From positions 124,001 to 188,000 of the forward strand of contig JANQQE010000015.1 of assembly GCA_028285105.1 (NCBI GenBank): a stretch of DNA of 64,000 nt, read 5' to 3'. The DNA comes from Alphaproteobacteria bacterium. GTDB taxonomy: Bacteria; Planctomycetota; Phycisphaerae; UBA1845. The notes under the pieces were generated by a model that did no database searches, was not told where the DNA came from, and was given only the letters and a program-made list of their open reading frames with translations. The position numbers and the translations under genes are program-made. Of the stretch, positions 1-9,423 are shown piece after piece; the first letter of the stretch is position 1, and every line of letters begins with the position of its first letter.

Positions 1-1
1 T

Positions 2-40
2 GAACGCATCGCAGAAGTTCTCGCCAAGCAACCCACCTGA
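2..40 (+). CDS. possible C-terminal tail of an upstream gene (partial)
   Basis: The frame starting at base 2 reads ERIAEVLAKQPT and then a TGA stop, which would be a plausible helical protein C-terminus running in from outside the window. Only twelve codons are visible, so no function can be given and the frame may be chance. Confidence 0.25.
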   Translation, partial: ERIAEVLAKQPT

Positions 41-79
41 CGCTCTCCTGCGAACTGAATTGGATTCTATTGAGCCTGA

Positions 80-108
80 CAGGGCAACCGGACTAACAGG
101 GCAACCGG
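80..108. repeat. short direct repeat
   Basis: The 12-mer CAGGGCAACCGG occurs twice, separated by five bases, just past the end of the propeller gene. It is too short to call a mobile-element footprint. It is recorded because this non-coding strip holds nothing else. Confidence 0.5.
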
Positions 109-113
109 TTCGT

Positions 114-1199
114 TTAAGGCGAATCGAACGAAAGCCAAAACGCATTGGCGTCTTCCAAGTCAACATCGCCATCGACATCTGCATCGAACACATCCAGACA
201 ATCCGGCGACATGACAGGTGGTGACACTTGTGGACCTGCCAGGCAATCGTGCAAAAGCGCGTAGTCGGCTAGGTCGATATCGCCATCGCAGTCCGAATCG
301 CCTGTAGTTCCCGACTCAATAACCGTCGAGAAATGAAAAAAGTTCAGCAGGTTAATCGATCCGCCGGAAAGAAACGGCCCGCTGACCGAGTTATCGCCTG
401 TGTCAATCAGCGAAAGGTTGTTGGCGTCGGCCACGAAAATGCCACCATCAGGCCCTTGTTCGAGTCCGATCGGAAAACCGAAGTTAATCGTTGTCAGGAC
501 AGTATCGGTGTCGAGATCGTACCGATAAACTGAATTGCTTGAAACAAAATACAGGTCGCCATTGTCGCCGAACTGTAAACCAAACGTGTTGCCAACGGTC
601 AATCCATCACCGCTATCGGCGAGAACTTCTTCAAATGCCCCAGTCGTCCCATTGTAGACGATGATGCTGGCGCTATACCTCCCGGCGACATAGAACCGAC
701 CATCCGGCCCGAAAGCCATTCCGCTGGGGCCATCCATTCCTCCTGCCCCCGCGCTGACAAACGCATCGATAAACGTTCCATTTTGATCGTAGCGCAGCAC
801 CTCGTCGCTCGCCTGACTGGAAACATAGAGATTGCCATCCGGACCGACAAGGATATAGACGGGATCGTTCAGACCGCTGGCAGAGTCGATGAACACATCG
901 ATCAAAGCGCCAGAGTCGCGGTCGTAACGAAGGATCTCGTCTGTACCGAAGCTGGCTACCAATACATCGGTTCCGCGATCGAGAATCCCATGCGGTTCAA
1001 CCAGCCCGGTGGCAGCCGCCACAGAAACGAACTCATCGATGTACTGTCCGGTTGTTGAGTCGTAGCGCAGCACCTCATGCCCAAAATCGCTACTGACGTA
1101 GAGAATGTTGCTCGGGCACTGAGGTGCAGCTAACACTTCTGCACATAATGCGGATAGAACCGCTGCCCCCACTCTCACCGAACGAACACCGATTTTCAT
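114..1199 (-). CDS. exported NHL-type beta-propeller protein with EF-hand (dockerin-like) C-terminus
   Basis: The 361-residue protein starts with a signal peptide (cleavage near ALAAP/Q, about residue 25). Five or six repeated blades follow, each with a pattern like 'LYVSS...EVLRYD..G..ID.F', typical of NHL/SMP-30-like propellers. The last 65 residues hold two calcium-loop motifs, DSDCDGDIDLADY and DADVDGDVDLEDA, with paired cysteines: the dockerin-like module common in planctomycete exported proteins. The start lies 7 bases after the stop of the upstream metallopeptidase gene, behind an AGGATAGG stretch, so the two are probably co-transcribed. The family is secure; the ligand or cell-surface role is unknown. 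Confidence 0.8.
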   Translation of the reverse strand: MKIGVRSVRVGAAVLSALCAEVLAAPQCPSNILYVSSDFGHEVLRYDSTTGQYIDEFVSVAAATGLVEPHGILDRGTDVLVASFGTDEILRYDRDSGALIDVFIDSASGLNDPVYILVGPDGNLYVSSQASDEVLRYDQNGTFIDAFVSAGAGGMDGPSGMAFGPDGRFYVAGRYSASIIVYNGTTGAFEEVLADSGDGLTVGNTFGLQFGDNGDLYFVSSNSVYRYDLDTDTVLTTINFGFPIGLEQGPDGGIFVADANNLSLIDTGDNSVSGPFLSGGSINLLNFFHFSTVIESGTTGDSDCDGDIDLADYALLHDCLAGPQVSPPVMSPDCLDVFDADVDGDVDLEDANAFWLSFDSP

Positions 1200-1205
1200 T
1201 TCGGC

Positions 1206-4079
1206 CTATCCTGTAAATGCGGCTTGGAATGCGGCAAAATCGGTGAGGTCGATCTCGCTGTTGCTGTCAGCATCGAAACAATCGCACGGCGAAACGGACG
1301 AGTCTGCCCCCGGACCCAGCAGGCAGTTTACGAATTCCGCAAGATCGGCGTCATCCACATCACCGTCGATATCGTGGTCGCCGCCACCGGGAACGCAACT
1401 GGCGACGATGCATTCGATGTCGAATATCTCGAAATCGTCGATACCGGCTTCCACCACGGACTGTGTTCCAATGTCTTCAGCTATAAATCGTATGCGGAAC
1501 TGATTCGACGCCGAAATGGCATACGCCCTTTCAAACCAGCCGCCGCTGATTTGCGGATTTTCGTCTGCTGTTGTCGGGCCGACAATTTCAAGCGTGTTCC
1601 AACTGCTGCCACCGTTGTCCGAGAATTCGACAATCAATCGGTCGGTCCCTGGGCCACCGCCAGTATCGTTTGAAAACCACCTGGCGTAGCTCACCTGCGG
1701 CGAAGTCATTGCCGACGTATCGAAGATCGGAGACGTCAGTGTCACCGAACCACTGTCAACGTCACTGTTGCAACTGTTGGCACTGCTGTTATCCGTCAAC
1801 CAACACTGTCCGGAACCGTCGAAGTCGGCAGGCGGATCGCCGCGATCGCAATTGACCGGCGTACCCCGCGTCCACGGTCCGTCGCCCGCCGCATCGGTGG
1901 TAGTCCACCCATTGTCACTCTCGAAATTTTCAGCGACTTGCGTGATCAATGATGTCGCAACAAATGCGGAATAGGTTTCGCCGGGAGCATTCACCGGATC
2001 TTGAACATCGCCACATGTGGCCGAGGTTGAAACAAAGTATTCAATGGTCTCGCCGCAATCGGCGGCTGGCAATTCCGCCTCGTATGCGATTCCACCAACC
2101 GATACCAACGGCGATGTGCTAAACGGACCTGTGCTTCCCACCCGGTAATGCAAGTCTGCCGAAACTGCGACGCTGGAATCAATCGTCACTTCCAAGGTTG
2201 TCGTTTGATTTGCATCAACGAGTGCAGGGCGACCCACCGGGTAATCGATGGTCACCGAATCGAACGCGGGACAATCCATATTGTGGACACCGAAGCCCGC
2301 GCAGATTTCCGCACAGTGCGGGGTGCCGTTGAATATGTCGGCATCGTCGTCGTCGAGCGTCAAGTAATCGATCGTGATTTGCGGCGTGACCGTCGAACCG
2401 CTGTGGAGCGGCATGGCGTTGATCGCCAGCGGCGCGAGGATATCCATATAGTTTCCGGGATTTGTCGCAGCCAACTCATTTCGAGTACTCCAAACGCAGC
2501 CGGACAACAGCGTACCGCAGAAGTGAACACCGCCACTGCATGGATACTGCATGGTGTTGTCGCCGTCGCGAAGGGGCGCATTGCAGTCGCCAAAGAATCC
2601 GTAACCGGTTCCCGACACGTCCTGAATGATCATCGAAACCGTGTCGCCCATTCCCTCGCCGTATTGGCCCTGGCCACTGCCGGCAACCTGAACGAGGTGA
2701 TGACCGTACTCGTGGTAAATGACGCTGCTCCATGATGTGTTCGGGTGGCCGTCACCTGCGGCGCAAAAACGCAGGTTATTACCCTGGTACTGGGCGTTGC
2801 CGGGGCAAAAGCTATTGGCACCTTCGTTGACGGTAATGCTGTACTGCGTTTGGCCACCAATGACCGGATAGGCCGGATTGATGTCCAACACAAAATCGCG
2901 GACGACATTGGAGAAATAGTAAGCGTTGACCTCACCCCTCCTGTACTCATCGTTCACGGTATTAAATTCGAAATTGACCGGTCCGGGTGGCGTAACGACA
3001 GACGAAAGTGTGGACTCGTCGCCGTCGAGCGAATTGTCCCCGTTGTACGTAAACACCTCAAAGAACTCGCCGCGAACGGCCGAATCGACCGTCACGTCTG
3101 AACTTCCGGCATTGGGAATCGTGAAATCGCCGTTGACATCCGCGAAGACTTCTGTACCGCCGATGCTCGCTGCCGCATAGGACATCGGTGTCAGAACTTC
3201 GGCTTCGCATTGTTCGGAGCCCACGCCTTCCGTAATGAAACCGCTGACATTTCCATCGACGTCAATCTCCAGGATTTGGTCTTCCTTAAAGAGGATCTTC
3301 CCGGTATTGATGTCGACGACGAACAACCATTTGGAATCGATTCCATCGGCTGCGGGAATGTTGTCTGCCGTGAACGTCAACGCCAACTGTGGCAAAGCCT
3401 TGACATCGTCGTACCCGGCCCAAATCACTGGCTGAGCCTTGGTGAAGTTCACCAATGATGCATCGAACGCAAGCACGGTTTCCTTCGCTGCATCTAACCG
3501 TGCGGCCACATAAGCTTGATCGCCAATGCGGTTACGCTCATTGTCTTGGATGGAGAAGGTGCCGAGATCCTTGACCGCAGACGTTGCGCTGACCATCGGA
3601 AAGTCACCCTCATTGCGGACGAGCAGGCGCAAGTCGCTTCGAAACACCGGAATCTGACCATCCATCTGCCGATAATGAACAAGCGTGAATTTGTAAGTTC
3701 CCGTCTGGCGATCATACATCAACGGTTGAATGCTCGGCGCATCTTCAATCCGATTCTGGGGAGCGAGTCGTCTTGATTCGGTCCCAAGCATGCGGGCATG
3801 GTCCAGACGAAAGCGCTCTGCGGAACTGATCGCAGATGTACCCCTTGAAAACGCCGCTCCATAAATCTTCTGAACGTCGCCATCATGTTTAACAATGACG
3901 GCCGCCGGGTTTTCTTGTACGAACCGGGTTTCGGCTTCCAATCGCATCTGGCGATGCAATTGCAAGTCCAACCGATCTTTCTTGGGGAGCCCGTCCGGTG
4001 TCGTTTGTGCCTCAGCACCGGTAAGACCGAAGCTCAAGAGCGAAATGGCTACGATGAATCGACGATTTGCTTTCCTCAC
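1206..4079 (-). CDS. secreted M36/M4-like zinc metallopeptidase with MAM-like and EF-hand modules
   Basis: A signal peptide ends near GAEAQ. An N-terminal propeptide-like (FTP/PepSY) region follows to about residue 270. A gluzincin core then carries HEYGHH near residue 456 and GEGMGD about 20 residues later, supplying the two zinc histidines, the catalytic Glu and the third-ligand Glu. After the peptidase come an Ig-like stretch, a MAM-like jelly-roll stretch (VSYARWFSNDTGGG) and two EF-hand loops at the C-terminus. I chose the GTG at 4079 because a strong GGAGGA sits 9 bases before it; the GTG three codons earlier abuts that site. The predicted role is extracellular proteolysis. The propeptide should be cut off on maturation; this is inferred from the family. 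Confidence 0.8.
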   Translation of the reverse strand: MRKANRRFIVAISLLSFGLTGAEAQTTPDGLPKKDRLDLQLHRQMRLEAETRFVQENPAAVIVKHDGDVQKIYGAAFSRGTSAISSAERFRLDHARMLGTESRRLAPQNRIEDAPSIQPLMYDRQTGTYKFTLVHYRQMDGQIPVFRSDLRLLVRNEGDFPMVSATSAVKDLGTFSIQDNERNRIGDQAYVAARLDAAKETVLAFDASLVNFTKAQPVIWAGYDDVKALPQLALTFTADNIPAADGIDSKWLFVVDINTGKILFKEDQILEIDVDGNVSGFITEGVGSEQCEAEVLTPMSYAAASIGGTEVFADVNGDFTIPNAGSSDVTVDSAVRGEFFEVFTYNGDNSLDGDESTLSSVVTPPGPVNFEFNTVNDEYRRGEVNAYYFSNVVRDFVLDINPAYPVIGGQTQYSITVNEGANSFCPGNAQYQGNNLRFCAAGDGHPNTSWSSVIYHEYGHHLVQVAGSGQGQYGEGMGDTVSMIIQDVSGTGYGFFGDCNAPLRDGDNTMQYPCSGGVHFCGTLLSGCVWSTRNELAATNPGNYMDILAPLAINAMPLHSGSTVTPQITIDYLTLDDDDADIFNGTPHCAEICAGFGVHNMDCPAFDSVTIDYPVGRPALVDANQTTTLEVTIDSSVAVSADLHYRVGSTGPFSTSPLVSVGGIAYEAELPAADCGETIEYFVSTSATCGDVQDPVNAPGETYSAFVATSLITQVAENFESDNGWTTTDAAGDGPWTRGTPVNCDRGDPPADFDGSGQCWLTDNSSANSCNSDVDSGSVTLTSPIFDTSAMTSPQVSYARWFSNDTGGGPGTDRLIVEFSDNGGSSWNTLEIVGPTTADENPQISGGWFERAYAISASNQFRIRFIAEDIGTQSVVEAGIDDFEIFDIECIVASCVPGGGDHDIDGDVDDADLAEFVNCLLGPGADSSVSPCDCFDADSNSEIDLTDFAAFQAAFTG

Positions 4080-4088
4080 GCTTTGCAC

Positions 4089-4094
4089 TCCTCC
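4089..4094 (-). promoter_or_regulatory. Shine-Dalgarno site that decides the metallopeptidase start
   Basis: GGAGGA on the minus strand lies 9 bases before the GTG at 4079 and directly against the earlier GTG, so it favours the later start. It overlaps the 3' half of a small palindrome, CCAGAATCTTCTGG (4093-4106), which could partly hide the site in a hairpin. Confidence 0.6.
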
Positions 4095-4393
4095 AGAAGA
4101 TTCTGGTCACTACCGATTCTAATTTGGACCAATTTTTTTTTGTGAATGCGCGGTGGCCACACCCATTGAAACCACCGTCGACTGGTTGATTGTGCTACCT
4201 GCTATACATCAAAGAGTAAGGGAACGCACAAGCCGATTCAACATATGTCCGTACTATGTCATTTGCGTGCCGCCGGTATGTCTAACGAAGAGGGAACACA
4301 TTTCTCGCGAACCCGCATTCAAGTCGATCGTCCGAGAACAAAGTATTCAGCGCATGGTGGCATCGCAACAGAATGCACTCAGATTGGTTCTAA
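4095..4393. other. intergenic region, no gene seen
   Basis: This stretch of about 300 bases separates the DUF2891 gene from the metallopeptidase gene, both on the minus strand. It must hold the end of one transcript and probably the promoter of the next. I see a run of nine T near 4131-4139 and the palindrome at 4093-4106, but no convincing promoter boxes, strong terminator or RNA gene. Confidence 0.5.
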
Positions 4394-5479
4394 TCAAATT
4401 CCGCGCTTTGTAATGAGGTACACCGCGAAACTCCCCAACCAATGTCCGCCTTCGTAATTTTCTCCGGTTGTTGCTGCGATCCCGACGTCGCGATGCAAAC
4501 GCGCAGCAGACTGCAAGATGGGAATACGCGAATCGGTTTGGGGAAGTCCCAAGACGATTCCCTCCAGCATCCACGCACGGGATAGATTCAACCCATCAAG
4601 GTGCGCAAGTTTGCCGTCTGATTTGTCTGCAACGATTCCAGGCTTGAGCCAATCCGGTTTGGTCGTCGCATGCAGTTCCGGCAGAAACCCGCTGAGCCAC
4701 TTTGCGAACTCGCTCGGCTTTATCACCCGCCGCATCAAATCGGCCTCCGCGATGATCGGGGATAGAAACGCTTGACCGTCCGGCTCGAATGCCAGGTTTG
4801 CGGCTCGATCTGCGAGATAGAAATCCTTTGCCCTTTGGACAATCAGCGCTTCCATCTCGGCGTCTGCGCTCGAACGCGCCCAGTCCAAAACCAGTCCCAA
4901 AGCAAAAGCTGTTTGACTGTGTTCGCCCGTCCGGACAGGATGCGTGAGTTTTGGAAGCCACGTCTTGAAACGGTTCGCAGTTTCTTTTTCAAGCGGTTGG
5001 AATGTCTTGGACCATGTTTTGGCTTGCGGATGATCCCATTCGCGAAGTTCGGCTGCCAATTGCAGGAACCACGCCAAACCGTAAGGGCGCTCAAATGTGC
5101 CACGCCCTTCCGCACAAATATACGACAACTCCGCAGCAACCTTCTCGGCTGTGAAACTTTCCGCCAGTGCATCCATCGCCCGCGGAACAAAAGCCGCATT
5201 CGGATAAGTTCTGCAAAGTCGAACCAAAAGCCAATGGCCGTGAACGGCTGAATGCCAATCAAAACAGCCGTAAAAGACCGGCGTCAATTCCCGGGGTGTC
5301 CCGGCGTCATTCGGCGACGACATGACATGCGAAATTTTGTTTGGATACTCACGATGAACGCAATCTAGGGCGAGATGTGCAAACCGTTCTACGGATTCGA
5401 GAGGAACACCGGGTGGCTGCTCTGCAAAAGCACCAAAGGGAATCGAGAGTATTGCAGCGATCAGCGCGCGCATTCGCAT
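4394..5479 (-). CDS. exported DUF2891-family protein
   Basis: The protein has a short signal peptide (MRMRALIAAILSIPFGAFA). Its body matches the DUF2891 pattern: an early 'FAHLALDCVHREYPNK', then 'TPVFYGCFDWHSAVHGHW', then a helical alpha/alpha-barrel-like fold with 'EGRGTFERPYGLAWFLQLA' and a C-terminal 'GGHWLGSFAVYL'. The family is structurally like alpha/alpha-toroid sugar-active proteins, but its reaction is not established. The ATG at 5479 is preferred because AAGG lies 9 bases upstream; an in-frame ATG at 5488 touches that site. It follows the LVIVD-repeat gene by about 45 bases and is probably co-transcribed with it. Confidence 0.8.
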   Translation of the reverse strand: MRMRALIAAILSIPFGAFAEQPPGVPLESVERFAHLALDCVHREYPNKISHVMSSPNDAGTPRELTPVFYGCFDWHSAVHGHWLLVRLCRTYPNAAFVPRAMDALAESFTAEKVAAELSYICAEGRGTFERPYGLAWFLQLAAELREWDHPQAKTWSKTFQPLEKETANRFKTWLPKLTHPVRTGEHSQTAFALGLVLDWARSSADAEMEALIVQRAKDFYLADRAANLAFEPDGQAFLSPIIAEADLMRRVIKPSEFAKWLSGFLPELHATTKPDWLKPGIVADKSDGKLAHLDGLNLSRAWMLEGIVLGLPQTDSRIPILQSAARLHRDVGIAATTGENYEGGHWLGSFAVYLITKRGI

Positions 5480-5523
5480 GGCGATCATCCTTGATCGGTG
5501 TCAATTGGATTTCGACCCACGAC

Positions 5524-7764
5524 CTATGGACCGACCAACCCCATTTCCCAAGCCGTGAAATCTTCGGCATCGATGTCGCCGTCGAGATCGATGTCGGCTG
5601 CGACGCAGGCATTCGATTCCAACGGACCGTAAAGCGCCGGGAAGCAGGTACACGAACCATGTCCGGTATAGCACTGCTGCAACAGGGCGAAGTCTTCGAG
5701 GTCTACGAATCCGTCGTTGGTCAGATCCGGCGATTGCGGATCGCATTGTGCCTGCGTGACCAGCACGTCATCGATCGCCACCTCAACGATGTCGCCGCTT
5801 GCGGGTCCGTCAGTGGCTGATATACGCAAACGCATCTGGCTGGTCGGTGTGACAAAATCGCTGACCATGAACTGCACAAGTTCCCAGCCGCCCGCACCCG
5901 GTGACAGAGATTCAATGGTGGTCCAATTGCCGCCATCGTCGTTGGAAATTTCGGCTGCGTACCCATCGTCTCCACCGGGGTCGCGTTCGAAGAACCAGCG
6001 ATAGAACGACACTTGCGCGTCGCCGCTGGACAGATCGAAGACCGGGGACGTGACGAACACCGTTCCGCTATCCACGTCGTCGAACCCCAACGATCCCCCA
6101 CTATTCGTGGCTGTATACATACAGAATCCCACCCCGGTTGGTGTGTGATCGTTTTCAGGCTGAGCGCCGGTGCCTATCGGATCTCCCCGGACAAACGTTC
6201 CGGTCGAGGCAGTATCCGGTCCGGTCGTCCATCCCTCGTCGTTATCGAATTCGTCTGCAAAAACAATGTTTGACGAATCGGCAACGGATGCCGTGTACAC
6301 ATTTGAAGGTGCATCGGGCGGATCGGTTACGACCAGACCGGCTTCGGTTTCGGCACTGAAGTAATACGCAACTTCCTGCCCGCACAATGCCGGGGGAAGC
6401 GACGTCATGTATTCGTCGGGTCCATTTGAGGTCATTGCGACGGCGACGAATCCGCCACCCAAATCGTAATGCAGCATACCGGTGTCGGATTTGTGAACGC
6501 CGTTGCAACGACCTGACAAATTCACCGTAATATCTGACGAGGTTGCTGGCGCAAGCGATTGCGGAAGCGGTGATGCATATTCAAATTCAAGAACGCCAAG
6601 AAGATCGCTCGCAGCCAGTGCATCGCTGACATCCAGCACAAACAGACCGCGATCGATATCGCTGACGATGACAGACCCGCTCGGAAAATACGGGTAGTTG
6701 CTCCACGCTCCGTCGAAATTTACGAAATCGTTTTCCGGATGCGTGTCGTAGAAACCGACTTCAACCGGTGCGGTGGGATTCGCAATGTTAATGACCCTCA
6801 AGCCCGAACTGTAGTTGGCTTGGAACATGACGCATTCGTCGATGTAAAGATTGTGATCGCGCGATTGCAATCCGGTTGTGAAAGTTCCTTGAAACTGTGG
6901 ATTCGACAAGTCCTCGATATTGAAAATCATTGTGCGCGTTGTGGGCACGCCCGGATCACCTTCATCCAATTCGTCGTTGACGTAGAGGTATTTTCGATCG
7001 GGTGTTGTCCAACCCTGATGGCAATAGTCAACGGCTGGGTAGGCTGTGCGCGACATCAAAAACATGTTGCTCTTGTCGGTCACGTCTAATATATCCACGC
7101 CGCGACCTTCGCTGAAACCGAACAGGATTTCTCTGCCAGCGTATTGCCCATCCGTGTACGTAATGATATGGGCATCATGATGATATGCCGATGACGCTTC
7201 GTTCCAGCGACCGGCTTCAGGTGGATTAACCGGATCGACATTCAAGTCATAAGCAACCGGTGCCCCACCGTTGATGGTTGCGCCGGCGAGGTACAGAAAT
7301 CCGCTGTCGGTATTGATTGCAACGTTATGGCTGTCCGAAACGCCACTCGTTGTGAATCGGTTCACCAGAGTGACGTTGCCATTGTCAACGTCGATCAAAT
7401 CGATCACATCGACCCCACCACCGGTTTCATTGACGACATACGCGTAATTGCCAAACGTCTTTACGTCGCACCAGTCGCTGGTCGAGTGACTGACCGAACC
7501 GACGATAACCGGATTAAACGGATCTGTAATTTCGACTACGATGAGCTTTGTGGTCACGCCCATCAATGCGTACTCTCGACCGGAAGGCGAAACATAACCC
7601 CAACTGTCGCATCCCGCGCCGGCTGTCAGGTCGGCAAGGTCAAGCCAGGACTGCTGCGAAACGTTGAGGCTTTGAAATTGAGCTTGGGCTCGACTTTGCG
7701 AGATCAGCCCAATGAGGACAAAAATAAATACGCTTGTTCTGCTCAGTGAAAAATAGTGGTGCAT
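5524..7764 (-). CDS. exported choice-of-anchor B (LVIVD-repeat) protein with Ig-like, MAM-like and EF-hand modules
   Basis: The 746-residue protein has a signal peptide ending near SRAQA. About 370 residues of LVIVD-type propeller follow, with motifs such as LIVVEITDPFNPVIVGSVS, YAYVVNETGGGVDVIDL and HDAHIITY, characteristic of the choice-of-anchor B family. The C-terminal 340 residues repeat the plan of the neighbouring metallopeptidase: an Ig-like segment ending DPPDAP, a MAM-like segment (VSFYRWFFERDPGGDDG) and two EF-hand loops (DLTNDGFVDLEDF, DIDLDGDIDAEDF). An AAAGG site lies 8 bases before the ATG. It heads a likely two-gene transcript with the DUF2891 gene. The molecular role is unknown; surface display is likely. 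Confidence 0.85.
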   Translation of the reverse strand: MHHYFSLSRTSVFIFVLIGLISQSRAQAQFQSLNVSQQSWLDLADLTAGAGCDSWGYVSPSGREYALMGVTTKLIVVEITDPFNPVIVGSVSHSTSDWCDVKTFGNYAYVVNETGGGVDVIDLIDVDNGNVTLVNRFTTSGVSDSHNVAINTDSGFLYLAGATINGGAPVAYDLNVDPVNPPEAGRWNEASSAYHHDAHIITYTDGQYAGREILFGFSEGRGVDILDVTDKSNMFLMSRTAYPAVDYCHQGWTTPDRKYLYVNDELDEGDPGVPTTRTMIFNIEDLSNPQFQGTFTTGLQSRDHNLYIDECVMFQANYSSGLRVINIANPTAPVEVGFYDTHPENDFVNFDGAWSNYPYFPSGSVIVSDIDRGLFVLDVSDALAASDLLGVLEFEYASPLPQSLAPATSSDITVNLSGRCNGVHKSDTGMLHYDLGGGFVAVAMTSNGPDEYMTSLPPALCGQEVAYYFSAETEAGLVVTDPPDAPSNVYTASVADSSNIVFADEFDNDEGWTTGPDTASTGTFVRGDPIGTGAQPENDHTPTGVGFCMYTATNSGGSLGFDDVDSGTVFVTSPVFDLSSGDAQVSFYRWFFERDPGGDDGYAAEISNDDGGNWTTIESLSPGAGGWELVQFMVSDFVTPTSQMRLRISATDGPASGDIVEVAIDDVLVTQAQCDPQSPDLTNDGFVDLEDFALLQQCYTGHGSCTCFPALYGPLESNACVAADIDLDGDIDAEDFTAWEMGLVGP

Positions 7765-8032
7765 TCAATAAACCTTTTTTGGTTGAGTCACTCTTGGTCA
7801 AGTCACTGCGATTCGGCAGCGAAACCGAAATTTGGTAACGGTGGCGATAACCGATGGATCGGTTGCGCACAACCGATGGGCTTTTGCAAGATCGAACGCT
7901 GAGTATACCACCGATTGGGCCGGTCCTTCAAACATTCAAAACATGTTGGAGTTGCGTCTGAATTGTGTTCGCCTTGACCCGTCTGCCGAAGAACTCGTAA
8001 CATCGATGGTTAGGCCAAAGCGTCGAATAGCA

Positions 8033-9250
8033 ATGATTCAAGTGTTCAACATATCCAAAACTCGTTCGCGCCTCATTCCGATAAGCGGATTCGTCCTTGC
8101 GTTGGCGATGGCATCGAATGCCGTTTGGGCGCATTTCTTCGTCGAACAGCGCGATCGTGTAGGACCGTCGCCGCAAGTTCCCGGTCATGGTTGGTTTGCG
8201 GAAATGTTTCTCAACATTCCGGACGGTTCGGCGATCACCCTGCTCAACGCCGAAATCTACGTTGCAGACAAATCGCCGGATTTTACCTTTCGCACGACCT
8301 ACATCGACTTTCCCGCCGGGCCAATCGACGGCAAACTCGATACGGAATTCGCGACCATTGGCGAGTTTCTGGACGACTACGTTACCGATGTTTCCGATCC
8401 CTCAATGCTCGACGAACCGTTCGGCAATTTCGTGATTCGATTCAACGGGCTGCTGAACGTCCAGTTGCGCGACAGTTCGTTTGAACAATACGGGTTGCCG
8501 TTGTTGGTCGATTTTGCAACGCAAGCCCACGGTGGATACCGGACAAAAATTGGCACGACATCCATCTACCGCGTTCAGAACTCTGCGTTCGTCGGCTCTC
8601 CGTTCATGACGGAAAACGCCGTCCTCTTGGGCCTTGGCCTTTTTCCAATTCAAATCACGTACGCGCAACAATTTGACCCGACCAACGCAGCCGGAAACGA
8701 GATGGCGGGTGTTGAACTCTACAGTTGGCATCCCAATGGATTGCCCTGGCCGGCAGGTGCTGCAATGAACCATCCCATGTTCGGCGACATGACTGTCACC
8801 AGCCCCAACGTGATTTACCAACCCGACCAGATTCCGGTCCCTGCCAAGGGTGATTTTAATGGCGACTCGCGCTGCGACATTCGGGACATGCAGGCCTTGC
8901 AGGAATGCTTCAGCGGTGATGGCGTTGACGTGATTTCAGATTCCGGCGATCCCGCATGTCTCAACTTCGATTTCGATGACGATGGCGACGTGGACCTGAG
9001 TGATTCGCAACTCTTCGGACTCACCCTCGCCGGACCGGATTCGTTTCCGTATCAAAAGGGTGACTACACGACCAATCTTGTGATCGATCTGGAAGACTTC
9101 CAATGGCTGCAATCGTGCTTTTCGATCGGTGGCGAGGATGAACGGGGTTCGCTTCCGACTGGTTGCGAATGGATGGATTTTGATGACAACGGCGTTGTCA
9201 ATTTGTTCGATTTTGATTTTTTCCAAGCGTCGTTGCCGGTAATAAATTGA
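8033..9250 (+). CDS. exported protein of unknown function with two EF-hand (dockerin-like) modules
   Basis: The protein has a signal peptide from MIQVFNISKTRS to about NAVWA. A domain of roughly 240 residues that I do not recognise follows, with aromatic-rich beta-like sequence (FFVEQRDRVGPS, FVIRFNGLLNVQLRDSSF). The last 140 residues carry EF-hand loops DFNGDSRCDIRDM, DFDDDGDVDLSDS, DYTTNLVIDLEDF and DFDDNGVVNLFDF with interspersed cysteines, so the module is duplicated. The start is uncertain: ATG at 8033 gives the cleanest signal peptide, while ATG at 8006 and codons further upstream are also open and none has a clear ribosome site. It is divergent from the LVIVD gene and may share its regulatory region. 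Confidence 0.7.
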   Translation: MIQVFNISKTRSRLIPISGFVLALAMASNAVWAHFFVEQRDRVGPSPQVPGHGWFAEMFLNIPDGSAITLLNAEIYVADKSPDFTFRTTYIDFPAGPIDGKLDTEFATIGEFLDDYVTDVSDPSMLDEPFGNFVIRFNGLLNVQLRDSSFEQYGLPLLVDFATQAHGGYRTKIGTTSIYRVQNSAFVGSPFMTENAVLLGLGLFPIQITYAQQFDPTNAAGNEMAGVELYSWHPNGLPWPAGAAMNHPMFGDMTVTSPNVIYQPDQIPVPAKGDFNGDSRCDIRDMQALQECFSGDGVDVISDSGDPACLNFDFDDDGDVDLSDSQLFGLTLAGPDSFPYQKGDYTTNLVIDLEDFQWLQSCFSIGGEDERGSLPTGCEWMDFDDNGVVNLFDFDFFQASLPVIN

Positions 9251-9423
9251 TTCCAAACACCCGCCCGATATCGAATGCCGAAGCAAGTCGCGAGATGATC
9301 GGACGTTTTCGGACGTGGCGACTACGTCACTTGTGTCGGGCGATGTCAAAGCCGTAGAATGCGTACCGGAGATTGATTTCAAGTTGACTGGCGTCCATGC
9401 CATGTCGCGAACAGGGAGAGAGA

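Noticed and set aside
2148..2735. 195-codon plus-strand frame inside the metallopeptidase gene
   Set aside because: Antisense to the HEYGHH catalytic region. No independent start signal or domain.
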